NCBI GenBank assembly: GCA_039090855.1
Contig: CM077016.1
Location: 52,471,436 to 52,535,435, forward strand
DNA: 64,000 bases
DNA from: Macrothele yani
Taxonomy: Eukaryota > Arthropoda > Arachnida > Araneae > Macrothelidae
Reading direction: 5' to 3'
Shown piece after piece: positions 56,665 through 64,000 of the stretch (position 1 is its first letter; every line of letters starts with the position of its first letter). The notes under the pieces were generated by a model that saw only the letters and a list, made by a program, of their open reading frames with translations, had not been told where the DNA came from and made no database searches. Made by a program: the position numbers and the translations under genes.

Positions 56665-57998
56665 TTAATCTAAAGTTTTTAAAGTTTTAAATTCCTTATT
56701 AGCCATATTAAGTGATCCTCTTTTTCTTTCATTCACGATGAAATAAAATCTATATGGTTTACCTGGATTTGATCCTAACCTCCAGTTAAATTCTAGTCTT
56801 AAATTTGAAATATTAGTATACTCTGGATGATTAGATAAAGTAAAATAAAAGGTTGGATACAATCTTGCATAATTTACATAACTTATAAGACATCCACTTT
56901 CAGTATTATGAGTATTTAATCCAGCTGCTAATAATTCAGAATAACATCTATTATAATCTAACTGCCCATCTTTAAAATTCGTTTTATAAATTTCTTCTGG
57001 AACTTTTTTATTATTACATAATATCCAGCATTCAATGAGATCTAAATTATCAAAAATCATATTATTCTGATTTTGATTGTTTTCTTTTTCTCCATACTGT
57101 GGAATGACAAGAACACTTAACACCTCATCAGATGTAGTTCTTATATGACATGCACCACTTGATGTTGTTTGCTGATTACTTTTCTCAATTGAAGCAGAAC
57201 ACCAAGTAATTTCAATAGGTGTAGAATTCAAAGCTATACTTTTAAATTCAGCCTCAATGGATGGGTACAACTCTACATAAGGTAACCATAATTGAAAATC
57301 AGATATAATAACTTAGGATTTGCAACATCTGTGTATAACATATCATTATGACTATTTCTTTGAAATTCAAATGTAACTTTTATATCAGAAATTAATCTTC
57401 TAAAATCGTTGAGAAACCCAAACAGTTGTCTTAAAGGAATCCAAAATTTTATTATATTGCTGTTTTTTGTTAAAAGCCATCTCTGTCTAAATCCTTTATT
57501 ATAAGAGGCATTTTCTTTTAATTTGATATCTGATCCTTTCTTTACATCTTTATTAGGATCATCTATTACTATTTTATCTTTATCAGCTGATTCTGATGTA
57601 TCAACATAATACATCATATTTGTAGCCTCTGAAGTGAAATAATCTTTTGTGAAATTTATAAGTCCGTTAATTTGATGAATTAATGAAGCACATTCAATAT
57701 TGGAATCAGTTTGTTCTTTTCCTATAGTTAATGAAGCGGATCTAAACAGATTCCCTCCATTTACAAATGTAACATTATCAGTTCCTATAGTATCATTATT
57801 ATTTTTTACTATTTTACTTTCTAAGCATATATAACCGTTACTATATAATATAGGTGAGTTTGTATCTTTAATAGTAAACTTATATTGATTAGATTCTTTT
57901 ACATTAGTACTATCTTCATTATGTTTTATATATTCATACTTGGCAATTTTATTACTATAATAATCTGGAATAGATTTTAAGTCCCAAAGTTTTTCCAT
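56665..57998 (-). pseudogene. Major capsid protein (double jelly roll), frameshifted
   Basis: Two adjoining frames, 57273-57998 and 56665-57270. The first starts MEKLWDLKSIPDYY (ATG in AATAAATG) and includes FWIPLRQLFGFLNDFRRLI, the conserved Polinton major capsid signature. The second continues with YPSIEAEFKSIALN and ends in YRFYFIVNERKRG. The sequence around 57283-57293 changes frame between the parts, so one short indel breaks the gene. Total about 440 codons, normal for this family. The protein would form the hexon-like trimers of the shell. It is followed at once by the fiber-like gene. Confidence 0.88.
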
Positions 57999-58015
57999 TT
58001 ATTAGGATAAAAAAC

Positions 58016-58272
58016 TCATTTATACCATTTCAAACCAGATCCATATCGATCTTGAATTTTCGACTTAGCTAATATATCATTAACAGTTACAGGGGGCTTA
58101 GATAATATATTTTCAAGTTTATTTTGAATAACTTTTTTAGCTTTATCTTCAATTGCTGTTTTTGCTGATTTACCTAAAACTTCTAATATTTTTTTCCAAA
58201 AGTTTTAATTCCTTCAGTGAAGATATTACCACCATATCGTTTTGCATATAATCTATGTTTGTTATAATTCAT
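58016..58272 (-). pseudogene. Small basic protein between penton and major capsid genes
   Basis: ATG at 58272 (AATAAATG). The first 29 codons (MNYNKHRLYAKRYGGNIF) run to TAG at about 58185. A one-base change of frame near 58190 gives a longer peptide ending GSGLKWYK with TGA at 58016-58018. The basic N-terminus, Gly-Gly and Gly-rich sites and position among capsid genes suggest a minor core or cement protein matured by the protease; that is inference. Length about 85 codons if unbroken. Confidence 0.55.
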
Positions 58273-58289
58273 TTATTAAGCTGAAAAGC

Positions 58290-58982
58290 TTAAGCTAAAA
58301 TTAATCTATAAAAAACTCTGATATTATTCAAGTCTATCAGTTCATTATCTTGATTTGTGATATACATTCGAATTCTATGAATATAATTTCTTCCATTAAC
58401 AGGTAAAAATAAAGGATTTATTTCATCAATTTTTATTAAACTATCAGGAGGATTAGATGGTGTAAAAGAATATAAAATATCTGAATTAATATTATTATAT
58501 AGAGCTCCTGTGATTACATCACAATGAATGTGTATGTCATCAACTCCTCCAGAAATGTTTGCCATATATTTTCCTTCTTGATGATTATCTTCATATATTT
58601 CTGATTCAAATCCTAAAATTTCATGTAATTTACTCTCTCTGAGATCAATTTTATATTCATCTTTTAATTCAATTATAAAGCGTTGTGTAGCAAAATTAGC
58701 TTTAAATTTAATTGGTGGTTCATCTCCAAATCGTTTTATTAAAAAGTTATTTAATTCCCTTAATGTGTAATTTCCATTATCTAAAGTTATTTCATGCCAT
58801 AAACTACCATCAAAATACTTAAATGTATTATTTTCATATTCTTCATCAATATTGTTACATGAAACCCACATAGACATAGATTTTAAAGATATTTTTGAAT
58901 TTTCATCAACAGGAATAGGTGAGACATATTCAATTGTAAAATCTTCAGATTTCTCAAAATTTTTTGAATCTAAAATTAACAT
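58290..58982 (-). CDS. Minor capsid (penton-like) protein
   Basis: 230 codons, intact. Its ATG overlaps the stop of the protease gene (TTAATTAATG). The sequence is beta-rich, with IPVDENSKISLKSMSMWV near the N-terminus, then NYTLRELNNFLIKRF, LHEILGFESEIY and a conserved C-terminal part IHIHCDVITGALYNNINSD, NPLFLPVNGRNYIHRIRMYI and IDLNNIRVFYRLILA. This matches the single-jelly-roll penton of Polintons and adintoviruses, which forms the vertices. It is one of the few genes here with no break. Confidence 0.85.
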   Translation of the reverse strand: MLILDSKNFEKSEDFTIEYVSPIPVDENSKISLKSMSMWVSCNNIDEEYENNTFKYFDGSLWHEITLDNGNYTLRELNNFLIKRFGDEPPIKFKANFATQRFIIELKDEYKIDLRESKLHEILGFESEIYEDNHQEGKYMANISGGVDDIHIHCDVITGALYNNINSDILYSFTPSNPPDSLIKIDEINPLFLPVNGRNYIHRIRMYITNQDNELIDLNNIRVFYRLILA

Positions 58983-59803
58983 TAATTAAGCACAAAATCT
59001 TCATTATAACCACTTGGTTCTTGGGTAAAAGAATATAAAACTTCAACAGGGGATTTACCTTTATTCCTTTCAGTTATGCATTTCATACAATAAAAACCAC
59101 ATTTAACAGATGTTGGCTCTTGTAAAAAACTCGAATTATATTTAATTCCTTTTATAGTTGTTTCAAGATATTTTACAATATTTTTAGGTATAAAAATATT
59201 ATTTAGTTTAATGTCTTTATATTTATATTCTCCAAATGGATCAAAATATTCCACAAAATTATATTTAGGATCATTATAATAACAGACCCAATGAGTCCCA
59301 GGTCCTGTAGATATATCTAAATTAATAATTCCACTTTCAAATTTCTTAATCTTTTTAGGTAATAAATCTGATGTAAATACACCCCTGAATCCTTTTACAT
59401 CTTTCATATTTCGTTCTATCGTTTTATTGGATATACCTCGTAATTCTGAAGAACTCCCTTTCCAGAATGTTTTTTTACAACCTGATCCAGTTACTTTACC
59501 TAAAGCTTTATTCACACCAAAACTAGCAGCACCAGATAAAGCACCAGTACCAAGAGCTGCTAAGATAGGGATCAAAAAGGGTAAAATACCTCCGTTTTTC
59601 TTTAATTGTGCCTTACTTATAGTTATTCGTTTACCATTTTTAATTTGATTAATTTGAGTTTTTGTTAAATACATATCATGATGATTAGCACTTTTAGTTT
59701 TATCAATTTGCAATGTAATTTCTTCACCTTTCTTAACTGCTGATTTTAATTTATTTTTCTGACCTTCACTCAAATAAATTCTTGATACAATATAATTACT
59801 CAT
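58982..59803 (-). CDS. Adenain-type maturation protease with N-terminal hydrophobic domain
   Basis: 273 codons, intact, start in TAATAAATG directly after the stop of the upstream gene. Residues 1-70 form a basic domain (YLSEGQKNKLKSAVKKGE, LTKTQINQIKNGKRITIS). Residues 70-100 are KNGG followed by a hydrophobic glycine/alanine-rich segment that could enter a membrane. Residues 112-273 are an adenovirus-type cysteine protease with H171 (THWVCYY), D188 (EYFDPFG), Q228 and C235 (SVKCGFYC) in the expected order. The family cuts capsid precursors during virion maturation. The joining of a pX/pVI-like hydrophobic part to the protease is notable. All catalytic residues are present. Confidence 0.88.
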   Translation of the reverse strand: MSNYIVSRIYLSEGQKNKLKSAVKKGEEITLQIDKTKSANHHDMYLTKTQINQIKNGKRITISKAQLKKNGGILPFLIPILAALGTGALSGAASFGVNKALGKVTGSGCKKTFWKGSSSELRGISNKTIERNMKDVKGFRGVFTSDLLPKKIKKFESGIINLDISTGPGTHWVCYYNDPKYNFVEYFDPFGEYKYKDIKLNNIFIPKNIVKYLETTIKGIKYNSSFLQEPTSVKCGFYCMKCITERNKGKSPVEVLYSFTQEPSGYNEDFVLN

Positions 59804-59806
59804 TTA

Positions 59807-60583
59807 TTAAGATAGAAACTTTGAATAATATTGTTTTACTTGCTCATTAGTCATTTTACCCTCTTTCAATAATATATCTAATATTTGAACTACTTGGTTA
59901 TATACTTTCTTATTTTTAGTTCCCTTACATATTTTATCTGTTAATTTATCTAAAATATTAAGACCCTCACCCATATAGTAATTCCCCATTTTAAGAGCTT
60001 CTAATGCTCTAATATATTTTCGCACCTCAGCCATTTTATAATCGAAACGATCAATTTTTTTCTGTAATTTTTTCTTTTTTTCTTCATCTTTAGCATTGTT
60101 AAGTGCTTTTACTTGAGGACCTTTTAGACGTCCGAGTTCACTGTTTTTTTCATTTTCTTGATTTATTTTTTCATCAATCTCTTCATCAGATTTTTTACCT
60201 AATTCTGAAGGTAAATCAAATCCTAACTTTTCTTTAATAAGTGATATATTCAAGTTTCTGTTTAAGTTAATTTTATGAATTCCTGCTTCTCTCTCATACA
60301 TTTCTTTAGCATCTGAAATAGGTTCTTCAGCATCTTCTAAGGCCGGAATTCTTGAAGATTCTGAGATTGGTTGAAATGAAAGTTCTTCAATTGCATCTTG
60401 AATAGCTTTTAAATTTTCTTTTCTAGATACATCTTGATATTCTAATTTTTCAACTATAGGTTTATGAAATTTTGTGATTGCCTCTTCATATCCTAAATCT
60501 TCTAATTGCTTTTCCTTATTTCGTTTTCTTAGTTCAGCATTTACTTTTGCTAATTTTAATAAATCTTGTATCACTTTACTCAT
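59807..60583 (-). CDS. Charged coiled-coil protein, probable virion component
   Basis: 258 codons, intact, first gene of the leftward block (start AATAAATG, 88 bases from the rightward block). It is very rich in Lys and Glu with long predicted helices (NEKNSELGRLKGPQVKALNN, EEKKKKLQKKIDRFDYKM). A conserved-looking YYMGEGLNILDKL lies near residue 205, and a C-terminal helical part ends EQVKQYYSKFLS. I do not recognise a named family. Proteins of this size and character occur at this place in other invertebrate Polintons, so a structural or scaffolding role is possible, but this is inference. Confidence 0.6.
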   Translation of the reverse strand: MSKVIQDLLKLAKVNAELRKRNKEKQLEDLGYEEAITKFHKPIVEKLEYQDVSRKENLKAIQDAIEELSFQPISESSRIPALEDAEEPISDAKEMYEREAGIHKINLNRNLNISLIKEKLGFDLPSELGKKSDEEIDEKINQENEKNSELGRLKGPQVKALNNAKDEEKKKKLQKKIDRFDYKMAEVRKYIRALEALKMGNYYMGEGLNILDKLTDKICKGTKNKKVYNQVVQILDILLKEGKMTNEQVKQYYSKFLS

Positions 60584-60671
60584 TTATTTAACTGAAAATT
60601 TGCTTCCAAGCAAATTATTTTACTTCCAAGCAAATTATTTTACTACCGAGTAAATTATTTTACTTATATAA
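60584..60671. promoter_or_regulatory. Divergent promoter region with 3 x 20 bp repeats
   Basis: 88 bases between the two oppositely transcribed blocks. Three head-to-tail 20 bp repeats at 60601-60660 (TGCTTCCAAGCAAATTATTT and two variants) are followed by TACTTATATAAATG, a TATA-like sequence running into the first rightward start. Confidence 0.65.
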
Positions 60672-60833
60672 ATGGAAGATTTTGAACAACTTGAGGAATA
60701 TTTATCTTTTGCTGAAATGGCTTTAGATCTAGCTGAATATTATTTATCTCAAGGAATACCAGCTGAAGACTTATTATTTGAAGCTGAAATGTTTATTGAA
60801 GATGCTGAATTTCTATTAAATAAATATGATTAA
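60672..60833 (+). CDS. Small acidic protein
   Basis: 53 codons from ATG 60672 (TATAAATG) to TAA 60831-60833, overlapping the start of the ATPase gene by 8 bases. The peptide is strongly acidic and helical (MEDFEQLEEYLSFAEMALDL, FIEDAEFLLNKYD) and contains no Lys until the last residues. Start context, overlap and composition indicate a real gene. Function unknown. Confidence 0.55.
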   Translation: MEDFEQLEEYLSFAEMALDLAEYYLSQGIPAEDLLFEAEMFIEDAEFLLNKYD

Positions 60834-61555
60834 GCAGAAAGCTTGCAGCATTAAACTAAAAGATTATTCAGAACCTGAAGAATTTATAGATCCAAATCAA
60901 AATCCAATATTACCTATTCATCCTTTTAAACTTTTAATAACAGGATCTTCAGGATGTGGAAAAACAAATTTACTGTTAAATTTAATATATGATCATTTAA
61001 ATTTTGATGCATTATTCATATGTGCAAAAGATATTAACGAACCTAAATACTCTAAATTGCAAGAAAATTACTCAATGTTTGATGATATAGAAGAGGAAGA
61101 TATTTTAAAAATAAAGGGAAAGAATAAAAATAAGTTATTAAAATTATTTAAAAAGTTTAAGAAAGAAACATTATTTAGTTCAGACATAAATGAATTTATT
61201 ACTGTAGATGACTTAGATCCTTCATTAAAAAATCTAGTTATTTTTTATGACTGTGTAAAAGAAAAAGATCAAAACGAAATTGAAAACATTTTTATAAGAG
61301 GAAGGAAGAAAAATGCATCCATTATTTATTTATCACAGACCTATTATTCAACACCTATTGATATAAGAAAAAACTGTGATTACTTTATATTTTTTAAACT
61401 TCAACACAGAGAAATTAAGCAAATTATTAGAGAAATTGATGGTGATTTTAATATAGATCCTTATCAAAAAAAGTATTAAAAAACCTTATGATTTCTTCAT
61501 GTTAGATTTGAAAATTCCTCATATGAGATACAGACATAACTTTGATCCTATATAA
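60826..61555 (+). pseudogene. FtsK/HerA-type packaging ATPase, C-terminal frameshift
   Basis: Open for 217 codons from ATG 60826. Walker A is GSSGCGKT (residues 40-47), Walker B is LVIFYD (137-142), and the downstream conserved stretch FIRGRKKNASIIYLSQTYYS (about 156-175) then RKNCDYFIFFK are typical of the genome-packaging ATPases of Polintons, virophages and adintoviruses. The frame closes at 61479, but the expected C-terminal sequence DFFMLDLK continues in another frame from about 61484 to the TAA at 61553-61555, so a small indel near 61470-61483 removes the last ~25 residues. That TAA is fused to the ATG of the next gene. The enzyme would pump DNA into the capsid. Confidence 0.9.
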
Positions 61556-61948
61556 ATGAAAGAATATTTAGAAAAGAGAATGTATGTTTACAGAAAAAGT
61601 TTTAATTACTATAATAAAATTAGTATATCATTATCAGTAGGCAAATTTATATTTAGTGCTTCAGGTTTATCAGCTTTTGCATTTATTCCTTTAGCAGCAC
61701 TTTCTTTAGGAGCAGGAGTCATTGAAGTTGTTGATAAAACTCTAAATATTTCAGAAAGAAAAGAAGAATATAAACAAGCTTACAAATTTTATAAACAGAT
61801 ATTAAATTTAATAAATGCTAATTCAATTTCAGAACAGGATGCTTACATTAGAGAAGAAGATTTTATAAAAAATATTAAGTATTTTCCTTTAGAAAAATAT
61901 GTAAAACAAACACAGCTAAATGGTTATAGATACGTAGTTAAAAAATAG
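61556..61948 (+). CDS. Small membrane protein
   Basis: 130 codons, intact, with the ATG directly joined to the preceding stop (TATAAATG). The basic aromatic N-terminus is MKEYLEKRMYVYRKSFNYYN. It is followed by two hydrophobic stretches rich in Ala, Ser and Gly (about residues 23-60: SISLSVGKFIFSASG, SAFAFIPLAALSLGAGVI), then a charged helical tail. Two close membrane segments with a helical tail recur in small Polinton proteins of unknown role. Membrane penetration or a virion membrane link is possible but unproven. Confidence 0.6.
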   Translation: MKEYLEKRMYVYRKSFNYYNKISISLSVGKFIFSASGLSAFAFIPLAALSLGAGVIEVVDKTLNISERKEEYKQAYKFYKQILNLINANSISEQDAYIREEDFIKNIKYFPLEKYVKQTQLNGYRYVVKK

Positions 61949-61964
61949 ATTTACAGATAAATAA

Positions 61965-63188
61965 ATGGTGCGGAATATTCATATATTCAAAGAAATTAAA
62001 GGTACTGGTTATGTAGGGGTAATAACAGGGTGTGATATAGTAGGATGGTTACAAGATAAATTAAATCCACCTGAAATGCATATACCTGGGTACCAGTATT
62101 GTGGTCCATTTACAAAATTAGAAAAAAGATTAAAAAGAGGTGATCCAGGAATTAACAGAGTTGATAAAGCTTGTAAAAAACATGATGTAGCTTATAGTAA
62201 AACTAAAGATACTAAACAGAGACATATTGCTGATCAAGAACTCCTAAACGATTTAGATTCAATTGAAAATACTACAAGTGGATTCTATCCATTAGGAGAG
62301 AAACAAGCTACAGCTGTTATAAAACTAATTATAAAAGCAAAGAAAACATTTGGTTTAGGAATTTCATCCTATATAAATTTGTATTGCTTAAAGTGCAAAC
62401 AGAAAACTGAAACTAAAGATATTCAAGAAACAGTAGCTAAAAATGGAAGACGCGTGGCAAAAGGAATATGTGCAGTCTGTGGATCTAAAAAGAGTGTTTT
62501 TTTTAAAGACGTAGACCTTAAAAATATTTATTATACACCAGAAACTGGTTATTGTGGTATTAATGAATTACAAAGAAAAACTAAATTACCCAGGAAAGAT
62601 ATAGAAGAGTTTTTACATCAACAAGATGTATATACTAAACATAAACCACTTATTCATAGATTTAAAAGAAGAAGAATTTATGTTTCTCATGTCAATGACC
62701 AATTTCAAGCTGACCTTATAGATATGCAAGAATTTAAATCCTTTAATAATGACACAAATTATATTTTATCAGTGATTGATATATTCAGTAAAACGGGCGA
62801 AGAGGTAACTAGAGCATTTAAAAAAATATTTAAAGAAATAAAACCAGAAAAACTTCAAACAGATAAGGGTACAGAGTTTATAAATAAACAAACTCAAAAG
62901 TTATTCAAGGATGAAAATATTCACTGGTTTACAACTGAGAATATTGAGATTAAATGTGCTATTATTGAAAGATTCAATAGAACTTTAAAGACTAAAATGT
63001 GGAAGTATTTCACAGCAAATAATACTAGAAAGTGGTTAAATGTACTAGATAAATTAATTAAGAACTATAATAATTCTTATCATAGATCTATTAAAATGAC
63101 ACCTATAGAAGCAAGTAAGGAAGAAAATGAATTAAAAGTTTATAATAATTTGCATAAAGAAAAAGAGAAAAATAAACCAAAATATTAA
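61965..63188 (+). CDS. Fusion: phospholipase A2 domain, zinc ribbon and integrase
   Basis: 407 codons in one frame, start in AATAAATG. Residues 38-95 are a parvovirus-VP1-type phospholipase A2 domain with calcium-loop-like YCGP (45-48) and catalytic HDVAY (73-77). Residues 139-180 form a four-cysteine zinc ribbon (C141, C144, C169, C172; DUF5679-like). Residues 185-407 are a Polinton DDE integrase with D250 (QFQADL), D300 (LQTDKGTEF) and E335 (IIERFNRT), i.e. D300-x34-E335. Two oddities appear: these parts are normally separate proteins, and about ten residues usual after IDIFSK (276) seem deleted, which would disturb the catalytic fold. A stop at 63186 ends the frame early. Known roles are escape from endosomes (phospholipase) and chromosomal integration. 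Confidence 0.85.
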   Translation: MVRNIHIFKEIKGTGYVGVITGCDIVGWLQDKLNPPEMHIPGYQYCGPFTKLEKRLKRGDPGINRVDKACKKHDVAYSKTKDTKQRHIADQELLNDLDSIENTTSGFYPLGEKQATAVIKLIIKAKKTFGLGISSYINLYCLKCKQKTETKDIQETVAKNGRRVAKGICAVCGSKKSVFFKDVDLKNIYYTPETGYCGINELQRKTKLPRKDIEEFLHQQDVYTKHKPLIHRFKRRRIYVSHVNDQFQADLIDMQEFKSFNNDTNYILSVIDIFSKTGEEVTRAFKKIFKEIKPEKLQTDKGTEFINKQTQKLFKDENIHWFTTENIEIKCAIIERFNRTLKTKMWKYFTANNTRKWLNVLDKLIKNYNNSYHRSIKMTPIEASKEENELKVYNNLHKEKEKNKPKY

Positions 63189-63490
63189 AAAGGTGATAAA
63201 ATAAGAATTTCAAAATATAAAAGAGAATTTAAGAAAGGTTATCTTCCAACATTTACAGAAGAAATATTTATAATTTCAGATATATTGAACACAGATCCTC
63301 CGACATATAAAATAAAAGATTTAAATAATGAAGAAATTACAGGAACATTTTATGAAAAAGAACTTGTTAAATATGATAAGAAAGATGAGGTTTATAAGAT
63401 TGAAAAAAATTATTAGAAAGAAAGGAAATAAATACTTAGTTAAATGGCTGGGATATCCTGATGAATTTAACAGTTGGGTTGACGATGTAA
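63189..63490 (+). pseudogene. Integrase C-terminal domain and truncated chromodomain
   Basis: After the stop at 63186-63188 the same frame continues with KGDKIRISKYKREFKKGYLP and TYKIKDLNNEEITGTFYEKE, the SH3-like C-terminal domain of Polinton integrases. A second stop at 63414-63416 coincides with a one-base shift. The next frame gives a chromodomain start (KKGNKYLVKWLGYPDEFNSW). The match ends at about 63490, so the end of the domain and the terminal repeat are lost. Chromodomains of this kind direct integration to certain chromatin. Confidence 0.8.
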
Positions 63491-64000
63491 TTTTAAAATT
63501 TTTTGCAAAACGCCCCTTCGGTGGAGGGTCTGTGCTTCATTTTTTATTTTATTTGTACCTGGCCAGCCAGGTACTTATGGGCTTAACTCTTCGACCCTAC
63601 ACCGGAATCACACACACTCTACCATCAGATGTTTTTCACGCACACGCTCTACCATGAACCCAACCTTTTTTTTAATCAAAGGGTGACAGGGAGCTAAACT
63701 ACAGAGATTCGAACCAACGACCTTTTGCATGCAAACTTAACACTGTTTAACGGCCACTGTTGGCCGATAAACTCTTGCTTCAAACATATATTTACGTTTC
63801 AAGCAAGAGAAACTTGGCGATGATCCAAAGGTTGTTACGTAACCAGGAAGTGTTCGCTCTCTGAAGATTTTGGCAGCGGTTCAACTCTGCCTGAAGGAGT
63901 TTATGTAAACATTTTGCTCGCAGCTTATCAGTGTTATATAATGACTGCATCTAAGCAAGAAAGAGATTTAATTGCTTGTGCTACCATCTACATGTGAAAG
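63491..64000. other. Right flank with possible tRNA-derived SINE remnant
   Basis: Unrelated to the Polinton. It contains the palindrome GTACCTGGCCAGCCAGGTAC (about 63556) and, on the minus strand near 63680-63770, GGTTCGAATCTC, a B-box-like element with a preceding tRNA-like stretch. No gene. Confidence 0.4.

Larger units (their letters stand above)
54590..63490. mobile_element. Polinton/adintovirus-type element, decayed
   Basis: An 8.9 kb AT-rich block with compact virus-like genes in two diverging groups. The set comprises packaging ATPase, adenain-type protease, major and minor capsid proteins, fiber-like protein and DDE integrase with chromodomain, which define Polinton/Maverick (adintovirus) elements. 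No protein-primed DNA polymerase B is found. A candidate left terminal repeat exists; the right one is absent because sequence stops matching inside the chromodomain at about 63490. At least six genes carry stops, shifts or deletions, so it is a fossil. Confidence 0.92.

Overview
The window is intergenic DNA of an animal genome, most likely an arthropod and possibly an arachnid. The evidence is dense tRNA-derived SINEs, several Tc1/mariner families, a Penelope-like element, an RTE-type LINE and a Polinton/adintovirus-type element. No complete host gene is visible. The species call rests only on general resemblance of the transposon families and is not decided.

Layout. Positions 1-23,830 are a direct tandem array of a 7.36-7.45 kb unit: three full copies (1-7368, 7369-14730, 14731-22178) and a partial fourth, continuing to the left of the window. 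Each unit holds five copies of a ~220 bp SINE (SINE-A), a second SINE (SINE-B), two mariner relics, a ~145 bp minisatellite carrying a DR1-like motif, and a Helentron-associated-like (HINE-like) element made of ~150 bp modules with a CTCF-like core. The right end of the array falls inside a SINE that sits in a mariner transposase. The same mariner continues outside the array, where it was split by two inverted Penelope-like copies (24,062-29,037). This identifies the ancestral flank and suggests that the array arose by SINE-SINE recombination.

Positions 29,050-54,560 are a graveyard of transposons. Tc1-type elements lie at 31.9-32.7, 34.0-35.4, 36.2-37.7, 45.4-46.9, 51.3-52.8 and 53.3-54.6 kb, a mariner at 32.8-33.9 kb, and an inverted copy of the HINE-like element at 38.2-40.1 kb. 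SINE families C and D lie at 40.1-42.2 kb and an RTE LINE at 47.55-50.7 kb. Tc1 decay differs between copies: one has a single nonsense codon, one has four stops but no indels, and others have several frameshifts.

Positions 54.6-63.5 kb are a decayed Polinton/adintovirus-type element, the most informative part of the window. The minus-strand block reads, from the centre leftwards: coiled-coil protein, adenain-type protease with a hydrophobic N-terminal domain, penton-like minor capsid protein, small basic protein, major capsid protein, fiber-like protein, and a repeat protein resembling those of large DNA viruses. The plus-strand block reads: small acidic protein, packaging ATPase, membrane protein, and an unusual single frame joining a parvovirus-type phospholipase A2 domain, a zinc ribbon and a DDE integrase. 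The two blocks diverge from an 88 bp region with three 20 bp repeats. Nine of eleven starts read TAAATG. No DNA polymerase B and no right terminal repeat are visible, and many genes are broken, so this is a dead fossil copy. Together the genes would have built, matured, packed and integrated a virion.
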